Source of the DNA: Pseudomonadota bacterium
GTDB taxonomy: Bacteria; Pseudomonadota; Alphaproteobacteria; Rhizobiales; Hyphomicrobiaceae
Direction: 5' to 3'
Assembly: GCA_018242255.1 (NCBI GenBank)
Contig: JAFECH010000349.1
Span: forward strand, 1 to 64,000
DNA length: 64,000 nt
The number at the start of each line of letters is the position of its first letter. The stretch's first letter is position 1. Below, in pieces: positions 16,695 through 26,053 of the stretch. The notes under the pieces are model-generated. The model saw only the letters and a list, made by a program, of their open reading frames with translations. It made no database searches and had not been told where the DNA came from. The position numbers and the translations under genes are program-made.

Positions 16695-19403
16695 ATGTCG
16701 CTGGATACGCGAGGAATCGATCCTCAGCGGCTGTTGCCGCAGTCAGTAGAGGACCGGCTGTTGAGCTGGCTAGGCCGTTTCGGCGGCTTATTGCTGCTCG
16801 GCCTGACGCTGCTCATCTGGACGAGCCTCGTTTCGTGGTCGGCGCTTGATCCCAGCCTGACGCACACGACGACGGCGCCTGCGCAGAACTATGCGGGCCG
16901 CGTCGGCGCGATCGTTTCGGATCTCCTGTTTCAGATGCTTGGCTTCGGCGCAGTTCTGGCGCTGATCGCGCCGGTTGTTTGGGGCATCGAAATGCTCCGC
17001 TCCGAGCGCGTGAAAGACGGGCGCGTCAAGCTTGGTTTTTATCCGCTATCCATCTTGGCTCTGACCGGCGCTATCTCGGCGCTTCCAGTTTTCGGCAGTT
17101 GGCCTTTGCGGCACGGCTACGGCGGTCTGGTCGGTGATGGCGTTTATCAATTGGCTTTGAAGCTGTTCGCCATGCTCAACGACGAGCGCGCGCCAGTTGC
17201 GGCCGGTGTCGTGCTGTTGGCAGCGGCGGCACACACTTGCGGCAAGGCCATCGGTTTCGAAGTCGAGACGGTCGTCAAGTCGTTCCTGCGCTCTCTAGGT
17301 TCCGGACTTCGTTATGCGGCGAGCAAGAAGCGGCTCGACGATGTGGCGGCTGTCGGCTCGACGTTGGCGGGTGGCGCGGAGCGCGTGCGCAAAGGCTGGT
17401 TCGGGTTCGGCCGCGCGCCTGCGGCAGCACCGGATACGGAGAGCTATCGCTCGCTTGACGCGTTCGCGGGCGAAGCAACGCCGACGCTCGATCTCAATCC
17501 GGAACGCCTCGCGAGACAGCGTCCGGCAGATGTTGCGCGGCCGTCGGACTTGCTGACGGAGTTGCACGACCGCGACGATCACCAAGCCGTTCAGGGCTTC
17601 GATAATCGCTCGGAGCATGGTTCGGTCGAACACGACAGCTTTGCCGACCGTGGATTTGACTTCGACGACACAACGGAAGATTCGAGCCGGGCGATTGCGC
17701 AGCGCTTTGCGCCGGCTTCAGCGACTGCCGCTCTGGCACGTGGGGAATCTGTTGTCGAAGAAGTTTTGGATGATTCAATTCCTCCGCCTCCCCCGTTGCC
17801 GAAGGTGTTGGCAAAGGCGCAAGCAAAGGTCCAGGCAGCAAAGCCCGCGGTGACCAATGCGCTGCTTTCGGGAATGGCGCGGACGCGGGCTAATCCGGTG
17901 TGGAAGCGACCTTCGCTTAACATGCTGAAGCGGCCGAGTGCGCAGAAGCCGCGTCCTGAGTTGTCGCAGACCGTGATGCGCGGCAACGCGCGGTTACTTG
18001 AGGACGTGCTTGCCGATTTCGGCGTCAAAGGCGAAGTCAAAGATATCCGGCCAGGTCCGGTTGTGACGCTATACGAACTGGAGCCTGCGCGCGGCACGAA
18101 GTCGTCGCGCGTGATCGGGCTTGCGGAAGACATCGCGCGTTCGATGAGCGTTGCGAGCGTGCGTGCCGCCGTCGTTTCCGGTCGCAACGCCATCGGTCTC
18201 GAATTGCCGAATGCGCGGCGCGAAACGGTGCTTTTGCGCGAAATCCTCGAAGCAGACGCGTTCAAGTCGGAAGCGAGCGGGTTGCCGCTCGGTCTCGGCA
18301 AGTCGATCGGTGGCGATCCGGTCGTTGCGGATCTCGCGCGCATGCCGCATCTGCTCGTTGCCGGTACGACCGGCTCGGGCAAGTCGGTCGGCATCAATGC
18401 GATGGTTCTGTCGCTGCTCTACCGGCATTCTCCTGAAGACTGCCGCATGCTGATGATCGACCCTAAGATGCTGGAGCTGTCGGTCTACAACGACATTCCG
18501 CACCTTTTGACGCCCGTGATTACCGATCCGCACAAGGCGGTTTCGGCGCTCAATTGGGCTGTGCGCGAAATGGAAGAGCGTTACAAGCGCATGGCCGCGC
18601 TGTCCGTTCGCAACATCGATGTTTTCAACAATCGCGTGCGCAACGCCAAGAAGCGTGGCGAGATGTTGTCGCGCACGGTGCAGACGGGTTTCGACAAGAC
18701 CGGCGCTGCGCGTTTTGAAACGCAGCAGATGGATCTTGAGCCGTTGCCGCGGATCGTGATCGTCGTCGATGAATTCGCAGATCTGATGATCGTTGCGGGC
18801 CGCGAGGTCGAAGCTTCTGTACAGCGTCTTGCGCAGATGGCCCGTGCGGCCGGCATTCATCTCATCATGGCGACGCAGCGCCCATCGGTGGATATCATCA
18901 CCGGCACGATCAAGGCGAACTTCCCGACGCGCATTTCGTTCAAGGTCACGTCCAAGATCGACAGCCGCACGATCCTGAACGAGCAGGGCGCAGAGCAATT
19001 GCTCGGCCAGGGCGACATGCTCTATTCGACGGGCGCGGGGCAGCTCGTGCGCGTACATGGCGCCTTTGTGTCGGATGAAGAAGTCGTGGCGTTCGCCGAT
19101 GCCCTCCGGCAAGAGGGCGAGCCGAAATATGTCGATGGTATTACAGAGACACCACCGCCGGCGGATGTCGCCACCGGCATTCGCGAGGCGAGCGATGACG
19201 ATCTTTATGATCGCGCGGTTGCTATTGTGCTTCGGGATGGAAAGGCTTCGACGAGCTATATCCAGCGTCGTCTGTCGATTGGATACAACCGTGCCGCCGA
19301 TCTCATCGAGCGCATGGAACGCGAGGGGCTGATCTCGGCGGCCAACTCAGTCGGCAAGCGCGAAATTCTGATGTCACGCGGCGGTAGCGCCGACGCTGCC
19401 TGA
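16695..19403 (+). CDS. ftsK: DNA translocase FtsK
   Basis: A 902-residue septal DNA pump that clears chromosome ends at division and activates XerCD. About four N-terminal membrane helices (residues 25-190) are followed by a fairly short Pro/Ala-rich linker with PPPPPLP, then the RecA-like motor. Walker A is GTTGSGKSVG and Walker B is RIVIVVDEFADL. The C-terminal gamma winged helix (SYIQRRLSIGYNRAADLIE), which reads KOPS sequences, is intact. The motor contains a KKRGE insertion region typical of alphaproteobacteria. lolA follows after a 232-base gap. Confidence 0.96.
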   Translation: MSLDTRGIDPQRLLPQSVEDRLLSWLGRFGGLLLLGLTLLIWTSLVSWSALDPSLTHTTTAPAQNYAGRVGAIVSDLLFQMLGFGAVLALIAPVVWGIEMLRSERVKDGRVKLGFYPLSILALTGAISALPVFGSWPLRHGYGGLVGDGVYQLALKLFAMLNDERAPVAAGVVLLAAAAHTCGKAIGFEVETVVKSFLRSLGSGLRYAASKKRLDDVAAVGSTLAGGAERVRKGWFGFGRAPAAAPDTESYRSLDAFAGEATPTLDLNPERLARQRPADVARPSDLLTELHDRDDHQAVQGFDNRSEHGSVEHDSFADRGFDFDDTTEDSSRAIAQRFAPASATAALARGESVVEEVLDDSIPPPPPLPKVLAKAQAKVQAAKPAVTNALLSGMARTRANPVWKRPSLNMLKRPSAQKPRPELSQTVMRGNARLLEDVLADFGVKGEVKDIRPGPVVTLYELEPARGTKSSRVIGLAEDIARSMSVASVRAAVVSGRNAIGLELPNARRETVLLREILEADAFKSEASGLPLGLGKSIGGDPVVADLARMPHLLVAGTTGSGKSVGINAMVLSLLYRHSPEDCRMLMIDPKMLELSVYNDIPHLLTPVITDPHKAVSALNWAVREMEERYKRMAALSVRNIDVFNNRVRNAKKRGEMLSRTVQTGFDKTGAARFETQQMDLEPLPRIVIVVDEFADLMIVAGREVEASVQRLAQMARAAGIHLIMATQRPSVDIITGTIKANFPTRISFKVTSKIDSRTILNEQGAEQLLGQGDMLYSTGAGQLVRVHGAFVSDEEVVAFADALRQEGEPKYVDGITETPPPADVATGIREASDDDLYDRAVAIVLRDGKASTSYIQRRLSIGYNRAADLIERMEREGLISAANSVGKREILMSRGGSADAA

Positions 19404-19635
19404 TTGCGTGACACGACGGTCGCAGGCTGTCACAAGCAATAGCGAAATTGCGGATAACAACTGAGGATAACTCTGGGGCGTGCTGCTGCGCTTGCTTGCT
19501 TCGGATGTTCGAATGGTTCTACCCAAAATCGGAACAGCAACGCCTCTCGCCTAGTTCTGGACGCATTTTTTGTTGAAACGATACTCCGCGTACAGTGGCC
19601 CCGACTCGGGGCATCGGGGCTGTGGGGGGCCACGA

Positions 19636-20382
19636 ATGGGACAAATCATGAGGCAATTTTTGCGTGGAGCCGCCGTCGCGACGGCCTTTTCTGTCGCGTT
19701 TGCAGGCGCTGCCACGGCCGATCCAGACGGTCCGACTAATACGATCGTCAATCCGCCGCCGGCGACCAAGCCAGCGGTCAATGGTTGGTCCAGTGACGTC
19801 GCGCCAGCGCCCTCCGATCAAGAAATTACGCTCGATGCCCGCCAGAAAAAGATTGTCGAGGACGTGAGCGCGTATTTCGAATCCTTGCAGAATTTGAAGG
19901 GCTCGTTCGTACAGACGGATGCCGACAATAAGCGGATGAAGGGCAAGTTTTTCGTCAAGCGCCCTGGTCGCTTCCGTTTCGATTATGCGTTGCCGTCTCG
20001 GCAGATCATCGTTTCAGACGGACAGAACCTCGCCATTCAAGATCTGGACCTCAATAATGAGGATCGTGTTTCGCTCGATCAGACGCCTTTCAGGCTGCTT
20101 TTGCGCAAGGACGTCGATCTCTTGCGGGACGCGAAAATCCTGGACGTCCAGCAGTCTGCCGATCTGATTGTGCTCACGCTGGAAGACAAAGATCCTAATT
20201 CTCCCGGCCGCATTAAGCTCTTCTTGGCGACCAAGCCGGCGATGGAATTGAAAGAATGGGTGACCACTGACGCCCAGGGCCAGGACACCCGAATCCAGCT
20301 TTCGCAGCTTGTCAAAACCGACGACCTAGATGGAAATTTGTTTAAAATTCAATCGCTTTGGCCGAAAAGCGCAATGCCATAG
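19636..20382 (+). CDS. lolA: Outer-membrane lipoprotein carrier LolA-family protein
   Basis: A 248-residue exported protein: signal peptide ending near ATAD, a short Pro-rich linker, then the LolA half-barrel (KIVEDVSAYFESLQNLKGSFVQ, FFVKRPGRFRFDY, SDGQNLAIQDLDL). LolA ferries lipoproteins through the periplasm to the outer membrane. ATG 19636 has a G-rich ribosome site; ATG 19648 is nearly as good, while the more upstream ATG 19570 would spoil the signal peptide. The order aminotransferase-ftsK-lolA is familiar in Hyphomicrobiales. The xth gene often found next is absent; a cluster of hairpins follows. Confidence 0.85.
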   Translation: MGQIMRQFLRGAAVATAFSVAFAGAATADPDGPTNTIVNPPPATKPAVNGWSSDVAPAPSDQEITLDARQKKIVEDVSAYFESLQNLKGSFVQTDADNKRMKGKFFVKRPGRFRFDYALPSRQIIVSDGQNLAIQDLDLNNEDRVSLDQTPFRLLLRKDVDLLRDAKILDVQQSADLIVLTLEDKDPNSPGRIKLFLATKPAMELKEWVTTDAQGQDTRIQLSQLVKTDDLDGNLFKIQSLWPKSAMP

Positions 20383-20566
20383 GAAGAATTCCCCGGCAAA
20401 TCAGCGTGTTGCGCTTTTGACGCGATGCAATACCCATCCTGTGGATAAGTTTGGGAAACTCTTCACATTTTCGTGAAGTGCCCGCGCGGGTACTATTGAA
20501 TTTCTCCAGCTTGCGCTTAACTCTCACACATGCAGGTGGCGTCACCCTGTATTCGGTAGTGCCCCC

Positions 20567-20663
20567 CGTCTAGCCGAAGACGCCGCCTCTGGTACCGGCT
20601 TCCCTCCCGGTGCCGAGCGCGACAAGCGCATAGCGCCCAGTTCCTCCCCCCGGAACTGGGCGC
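20567..20663 (+). ncRNA. Candidate structured small RNA (four adjacent hairpins)
   Basis: This sits in the 353-base space between lolA and the next gene, which holds no convincing ORF. Four hairpins follow one another: 20567-20582 (5-bp stem), 20591-20614 (8-bp stem, loop CUUCCCUC), 20617-20629 (GCGC stem) and 20633-20663 (perfect 12-bp stem, loop UCCCCCC). The pyrimidine-rich loops resemble anti-Shine-Dalgarno loops of some alphaproteobacterial sRNAs. TTGAAT near 20499 and TAACTC 16 bases later could be a weak promoter. Flanks at 20535-20539 and 20552-20556 can pair with 20687-20700, closing the structure. It could also be a 6S-like RNA or a terminator region; there is no clear U-tract. Strand is a guess. 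Confidence 0.35.
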
Positions 20664-20735
20664 CCTCGTTTCTGGCCCCCAAAATTCCGAAGAAGACCAC
20701 GACACGGTTGGTGTGTGGTTTGGCGCTCCGCTTAA

Positions 20736-21260
20736 CTAGCCAGCTTGTGCCGCGGCAGCCTGATCGGCGCTCTGCGATTGAAGCAGCGGTGGGATCCTAG
20801 CGTCATCTGCGACGGTATCAATAGCTTTCAAATCGTTCGCCAACAGTTTTAGTCGTGATGTGATGCATGCGCTGAAATGCTCCGCGAGAGAGGGGTCTTC
20901 TTGCATCAGGGCGATGATTTTTTGGCGCGGAAGTCGCAGAGCTTTCACCGGTCCCTGCGCGATGATCGTCGTGACGTGCTCGATCTCGATCAGCATCGCG
21001 AGTTCAGCGATTATGGACCCTTCGGGTACAACTTCACCGCGCGATTTTTGCGCCGTATCGCCGGTATCGTCGATGCGGAGGCATGTCCCCGAGATGACAA
21101 CGATCGCGGCGTCGCTCAATTGGTGTTCGACGACGAGGGCATCGCCAGAGCGATAGATGATGCGCTCGGCGCAGCGAACGATCTCCGTCAATTGCAACGG
21201 TGTCAGTCCGCGGAAAAGCGGCTGCGCAAGAAGCGGTTTGACGAGGGCATCGATGGCCAT
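20736..21260 (-). CDS. Cyclic-nucleotide-binding (Crp-like sensor) domain protein without DNA-binding domain
   Basis: A 174-residue protein that is nearly all one cNMP-binding beta-barrel: LFRGLTPLQLTEIVRCAE at the N-terminus, then GDALVVEHQLSDAAIVVISG and EGSIIAELAML, the phosphate-binding cassette region. The RxA residues of high-affinity cAMP binders are not obvious. No helix-turn-helix follows; the C-terminus is an Ala/Gln-rich tail. Such proteins act as sensors or partners rather than direct regulators. ATG 21260 is preferred to ATG 21299. It lies 240 bases downstream of the response regulator on the same strand. Confidence 0.75.
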   Translation of the reverse strand: MAIDALVKPLLAQPLFRGLTPLQLTEIVRCAERIIYRSGDALVVEHQLSDAAIVVISGTCLRIDDTGDTAQKSRGEVVPEGSIIAELAMLIEIEHVTTIIAQGPVKALRLPRQKIIALMQEDPSLAEHFSACITSRLKLLANDLKAIDTVADDARIPPLLQSQSADQAAAAQAG

Positions 21261-21500
21261 CGTTGCGAACTCCAGTTGATGCGATACGCCGGGAAGCACT
21301 CATTCGCTTGCGATCTCACGCAACAGAAGCGAACGCAGAATCAGTATCCGACTCGACGTTTGTCGCGGAACTCATCTGGCCGGCGCGCATGAAAGCTGCT
21401 GTGGACGCCGTAGGACAACTGCCGGCGTCAGCCGATTCACGTGAAAACTTGGGGCTTTGCCCCGCGACCGATTGGTTCAAGAACCGATTGCCGCCGCAAC

Positions 21501-22187
21501 TCAGGGTGCGAGTTTGTAGCCGCCGCTCTCGGTTATGAGGAGTTCGGCGTTCGACGGGTCTTTTTCGATTTTCTGGCGAAGACGATAAATGTGCGTTTCG
21601 AGCGTGTGGGTGGTGACGCCGGCGTTGTAGCCCCAGACCTCATGCAGCAAGACGTCACGAGAGACGACCTTATCGCCCGAGCGATAAAGGTACTTGAGGA
21701 TCGACGTCTCTTTCTCGGTGAGGCGGATCTTGCTTCCACCTTCGTCGACCAGCAGCTTCGATGCGGGTTTGAACGTATAGCTGCCGATCGCGAAGACAGC
21801 ATCTTCGCTTTGCTCGTGCTGGCGCAGTTGCGCGCGGATGCGCGCAAGAAGAACGGCAAACTTGAACGGTTTCAGGACATAGTCGTTTGCCCCGGCGTCA
21901 AGGCCGAGGATTTGGTCGGCATCCGACGTGTTGCCGGTCAGCATGACGATCGGGGTCTTGAAGCCCGATTTGCGCAGCAGCTTCACCGCTTCGCGACCGT
22001 CCATATCGGGCAAGCCGACATCGAACACCACCAAGTCAAATCGACCGGTTTTTGCGGCCTCCATGCCCTTCGCAGCGGTGCCCGCTTCAGAGACTTCGAA
22101 TTCATCGTGTAGGACGAGCTGATCTTTCAACGACGTACGCAAATCTTCATCGTCGTCGACGAGGAGGACCTTTCGGGCCGTGCTCAT
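21501..22187 (-). CDS. OmpR-family response regulator
   Basis: A 228-residue two-domain regulator. The receiver domain has the acidic pair in VLLVDDDED, phosphoacceptor Asp56 in VVFDVGLPDMDG, Thr83 and Lys105 (LKPFK). The C-terminal winged helix includes RLTEKETSILKYLY and THTLETHIYRLRQKIE, typical of the OmpR/PhoB class. No sensor kinase is next to it, so it is an orphan in this window and its signal is unknown. The L,D-transpeptidase gene diverges from it. Confidence 0.88.
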   Translation of the reverse strand: MSTARKVLLVDDDEDLRTSLKDQLVLHDEFEVSEAGTAAKGMEAAKTGRFDLVVFDVGLPDMDGREAVKLLRKSGFKTPIVMLTGNTSDADQILGLDAGANDYVLKPFKFAVLLARIRAQLRQHEQSEDAVFAIGSYTFKPASKLLVDEGGSKIRLTEKETSILKYLYRSGDKVVSRDVLLHEVWGYNAGVTTHTLETHIYRLRQKIEKDPSNAELLITESGGYKLAP

Positions 22188-22308
22188 GGACGTGGGCTCC
22201 GGTTTCTTGCCTTCTTTTGGCGTGGAACTCTAGCATCGTGCGCGCCGGCAACATAGGGTCTCGAGGCAAACAGGCAAGGGGAATGGCGGTTCCTTGAAGA
22301 AGCGGTCG

Positions 22309-22887
22309 ATGAACCGGCCCCGGACGCCCGCGGCGCTGGTCTACGTCAGGGTGTTATCCCAGGCGGCGAAGCGCGGCCATATCGCGTTCGGAGGGATGCG
22401 ATTCCGTTGCGCACTCGGCCGATCGGGTATCAAGGCCATCAAACGCGAGGGTGATGGTGCAACGCCGCGAGGGCGGTTGCCTATACGCTTCGTTCTTTAC
22501 CGGCCCGATGCCACGCGGCCAACGTCGGCTTTGCAATTAAGCAGGATCCGGCGCGACGACGGCTGGTGCGATTATCCGCAGGATCGAAACTACAATCGCC
22601 CGGTGCGGTTGCCGTATCGTGCAAGCGCGGAGCGCCTGTGGCGCGGGGACGGGCTGTACGATGTCGTCGTCGTTCTCGGCCATAACGATGTGCCGCGCGT
22701 GCGCAATCGGGGTAGCGCTATTTTCATGCACGTTGCGCGCGAAAACTTCGAACCGACCGAAGGCTGTATCGCGCTGCGTGCGCGCGATCTGCGGCGGCTG
22801 CTTGGGGCGCTGCCGCGACGCAGTGAGATCGTCATCGGATCTTTCGATAAAAAAAGGCCCGACAGCGTGAAGCGTCGGGCCAAGTAG
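22309..22887 (+). CDS. L,D-transpeptidase (YkuD) family protein
   Basis: A 192-residue protein with a YkuD catalytic domain. GDGATPRGRLPIRFVLYRPD and RGSAIFMHVARE (His141), then PTEGCIAL (Cys153), give the His/Cys active site. These enzymes form 3-3 or lipoprotein cross-links in peptidoglycan. No signal peptide is visible, so export would need another route or a different start. The start at ATG 22309 is uncertain; TTG 22294 is in frame. The last 13 codons are read through the terminator of the opposite amtB gene. Confidence 0.78.
   Translation: MNRPRTPAALVYVRVLSQAAKRGHIAFGGMRFRCALGRSGIKAIKREGDGATPRGRLPIRFVLYRPDATRPTSALQLSRIRRDDGWCDYPQDRNYNRPVRLPYRASAERLWRGDGLYDVVVVLGHNDVPRVRNRGSAIFMHVARENFEPTEGCIALRARDLRRLLGALPRRSEIVIGSFDKKRPDSVKRRAK
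22848..22881 (-). terminator. Rho-independent terminator of glnK-amtB
   Basis: On the minus strand an 8-bp GGCCCGAC/GTCGGGCC stem with a ten-base loop is followed by seven T residues. It lies about 90 bases past the amtB stop and inside the 3' end of the opposing L,D-transpeptidase gene. A second, longer hairpin without a T-run sits at 22931-22960, directly after amtB. Confidence 0.85.
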
Positions 22888-22968
22888 AGCACGTCTAGGT
22901 GGAGACGCGTGCTCGGGAGATGAAAGGAGATCCCCTGGCCCGCGATCGCGAGCCAGGGGAAATTCGTC

Positions 22969-24447
22969 TTAGTAGTGGTAGGCGCTTTCGCCGTGATCGG
23001 TGATGTCGAGGCCTTCGCGCTCTTTGTCTTCCGACGGACGGAGACCGATGACGATGTCCACCAGCTTGAAGAGAATTGCAGAGCCGATGCCGCTCCAGAG
23101 GATCGTCATGCCGACAGCCTTGGCCTGTGACATCATCTGCGCGGCCATATCGTAGGTGCCGGAAACGAGTTCACCAGGCTTCGACGTGTAGTCGGCGATG
23201 CCGGCGCCACCCCAATCCGGGTTGACCAGCAGGCCGGTGCCAAGCGCACCGACGATGCCGCCGACGCAGTGGACACCAAAGACGTCAAGGCTGTCGTCGT
23301 AGCCAAGAGCGCTCTTGATCGCCGAGCAGAAGAAGAAGCAGATCGGGCTGACGACGAGGCCAAGCACGATCGAGCCCATGACACCGGCGAAACCGCAAGC
23401 CGGGGTAATGGCGACGAGACCGGCAACAACACCCGACGCGAGGCCCAGAGCAGACGGCTTACCTTTGACGATCCATTCAACGATCATCCACGACAAGGCC
23501 GCAGCGCAGGTCGCGATGAAGGTGTTGATGAAGGGAACGCCAGCGAACTGGTTGATTTCGAGGTTCGAACCGACGTTGAACCCGAACCAGCCGACCCACA
23601 GAAGAGCAGCGCCGATCATGCAGTTGACGAGCGAATGCGGAGGCATTGCCTCTTTGCCGTAACCGATGCGCGGTCCGAGGATGAGCGCACCGACAAGACC
23701 AGCGATACCAGCGTTGATGTGAACGACTGTGCCGCCGGCAAAGTCGAGAGCGCCCCACTTGAAGGAGATGCCGGCGTCGGCCATGACAGCGTCATAGGCG
23801 GCCTGAGCTTGTGCCTTGGCATCGCCCGTTGCCGCGGCGAGAGCCTTAGCAGCGCTGGCGAAGGCATCCGGACCACCCCAGTACCAAACCATGTGCGCGA
23901 TCGGGAAGTAGATGAACGTGGCCCAGAGGGTCATGAACACCAACATCGCCGAGAATTTCAGACGCTCGGCAACGGCACCCAAAATAAGAGCGGGCGTGAT
24001 GCAAGCGAACGTCATCTGGAAGATGATGTAGGTGTATTCAGGAATGTAGACGCCATTCGAGAAGGTCGCGGCGAGCGAGTTCGAGTCGACGCCCTTCAGG
24101 AAGACTTTCGAGAAGCCGCCGACGAAGTCGTTCAGCGCGCCGCCGTTGGTGAAGGCCATCGAGTAGCCGTAGAGCACCCAGAGGATGCCGACGAGGCAAA
24201 GCGTTGCGAACACCTGCATGAACATGGACAGCATGTTCTTCGTGCGGACGAGACCGCCGTAGAACAGTGCGAGGCCCGGAACGGTCATGAGAAGAACGAG
24301 GACCGAGGCAATGTACATAAAGGCGGAGTCGCCCTTATTCGGCACCGGCGCGGGCGGTGTTTGTGCCATGGCCGGTCCGGCCATAAGCGCAATCGCGCCG
24401 AGGGCCCCCAAGACCCCTGCGTATCGCGCTATCTTTCTAAACTCCAT
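22969..24447 (-). CDS. amtB: Ammonium transporter AmtB
   Basis: A 492-residue channel with a cleaved signal sequence (ending near AMAQ) and eleven membrane helices. Family signatures are FYGGLVRTKNMLS, FAGGTVVHINAG with the first pore histidine, and DVFGVHCVGGIVGALGTG with the second. It conducts ammonium into the cell. It is longer than E. coli AmtB (428) because of an Ala-rich stretch (KALAAATGDAKAQ) in a periplasmic loop around residues 190-215. glnK lies 45 bases upstream; the PII protein plugs the channel when nitrogen is plentiful. Confidence 0.96.
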   Translation of the reverse strand: MEFRKIARYAGVLGALGAIALMAGPAMAQTPPAPVPNKGDSAFMYIASVLVLLMTVPGLALFYGGLVRTKNMLSMFMQVFATLCLVGILWVLYGYSMAFTNGGALNDFVGGFSKVFLKGVDSNSLAATFSNGVYIPEYTYIIFQMTFACITPALILGAVAERLKFSAMLVFMTLWATFIYFPIAHMVWYWGGPDAFASAAKALAAATGDAKAQAQAAYDAVMADAGISFKWGALDFAGGTVVHINAGIAGLVGALILGPRIGYGKEAMPPHSLVNCMIGAALLWVGWFGFNVGSNLEINQFAGVPFINTFIATCAAALSWMIVEWIVKGKPSALGLASGVVAGLVAITPACGFAGVMGSIVLGLVVSPICFFFCSAIKSALGYDDSLDVFGVHCVGGIVGALGTGLLVNPDWGGAGIADYTSKPGELVSGTYDMAAQMMSQAKAVGMTILWSGIGSAILFKLVDIVIGLRPSEDKEREGLDITDHGESAYHY

Positions 24448-24492
24448 GTGAGTGCTCCCTGATTGATTTACGAAAAGCTGAAATTTGCGAGC

Positions 24493-24945
<453 letters not shown>

Positions 24946-25050
24946 TCAACACTTTGAATACACAACGGAAAATTTACGTTTGACCGAAATTTATGCGGCC
25001 TGAGCCTACAAAATAAGCATGAAAATTGTGCAATTTGAGGTTTTTGCCGA

Positions 25051-25944
25051 TTATTTAGGCACAAATGCGGTTTCTCTGGGGCGCATGAGCCCTTCTTGAA
25101 CGGTCGATGCGACCAACCGGCCGCCACGATCGAAGACGGCGCCCCGGCAATAGGCGCGGGCGTCCGAGGCGCTGGGGCTGTCCTGGGTGTAGAGCAGCCA
25201 GTCGTCGGCGCGGAAGGGCCTGTGGAACCACATCGCGTGGTCGAGGCTCGCCAATTGGATATCGGCGTCGAACAACAGCTTGCCGTGTGCGACGAGGGCC
25301 GTGTCGAGCAGCGTAAAGTCCGAAGCGTACGCCAGGATCGCCTGGTGGATGTACGGGTTGTCGCCTAGCGGGCCATTAGCTTTAAGCCAGATTGACTGGC
25401 GGGGCGGCCGTGGTTCTCGGCTCATGTAGCGGGATGCATCGACAATGCGGACGTCGATCGGGCGCTCGCGCTGCCAGTAGGCCCGCATGCTCTCGGGAAT
25501 GTCGGCGGCGGCATCAAAGAGCTGCCGGACGCTCGGCAATGCATCGGGAGGCGGCACGTCCGGCATTTCGGACTGGTGCTCGAAGCCGGGCTCGGGCTTA
25601 TGGAATGAGGCGCTCATCACGAAGATGGTGCGGCCGTGCTGAATGGCGCGGACGCGTCGGGTCGTGAAGCTGCCGCCGTCGCGAATGCGCTCAACGTCGT
25701 AAACGATCTCCCGCTCCGGATCGCCTGCCAGAAGAAAGTAACCGTGAAGCGAATGGATCGGCCGGCTCTCATCGACGGTTAACGCCGCAGCAACCACTGC
25801 CTGGCCAAGGACAAGGCCGCCGTAAACGCGCTGCCAGCCTTCGCTGGCGCGGGCTCCACGGAACAGATTGTCCTCGAGTGGTTCAAGGGTCAGGGTTCGG
25901 AGGAGCTTTTCGAGGGCCTGATGCGCCTGAGGCGAAGCTGTCAT
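25051..25944 (-). CDS. tesB: Acyl-CoA thioesterase II (TesB)
   Basis: A 297-residue double hot-dog thioesterase hydrolysing medium- and long-chain acyl-CoA. Signatures are RVYGGLVLGQAVVAA near residues 39-53, LHGYFLLAGDP, and the catalytic region LASLDHAMWFHRPFRADDWLLY with the conserved Asp; a Gln/Thr pair is also expected. Length matches E. coli TesB. It stands alone, diverging from the Ubi-type monooxygenase gene about 110 bases away. Confidence 0.93.
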   Translation of the reverse strand: MTASPQAHQALEKLLRTLTLEPLEDNLFRGARASEGWQRVYGGLVLGQAVVAAALTVDESRPIHSLHGYFLLAGDPEREIVYDVERIRDGGSFTTRRVRAIQHGRTIFVMSASFHKPEPGFEHQSEMPDVPPPDALPSVRQLFDAAADIPESMRAYWQRERPIDVRIVDASRYMSREPRPPRQSIWLKANGPLGDNPYIHQAILAYASDFTLLDTALVAHGKLLFDADIQLASLDHAMWFHRPFRADDWLLYTQDSPSASDARAYCRGAVFDRGGRLVASTVQEGLMRPRETAFVPK

Positions 25945-26053
25945 GGTGGACTTTCGGGTCTATAATGGCTCGCGCGCGGCGAAGAGACGATTTTATGCTG
26001 CCCTCGCGTGCGGGCAAGCAAACCACAGCACGGCGGCGGATGACGGTCGATAA

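Noticed and set aside
18069..19112. 347-codon minus-strand ORF inside ftsK
   Set aside because: Antisense to the FtsK motor domain; no recognisable protein motifs. High G+C makes long antisense frames common.
20380..20740. SRP 4.5S RNA or tmRNA in the lolA downstream gap
   Set aside because: The GGTCCGGAAGGAAGCA loop of SRP RNA and tRNA-like ends of tmRNA are absent.
23269..24462. 397-codon plus-strand ORF opposite amtB
   Set aside because: Highly charged, His/Arg/Asp-rich translation typical of an antisense frame; AmtB is unmistakable on the other strand.
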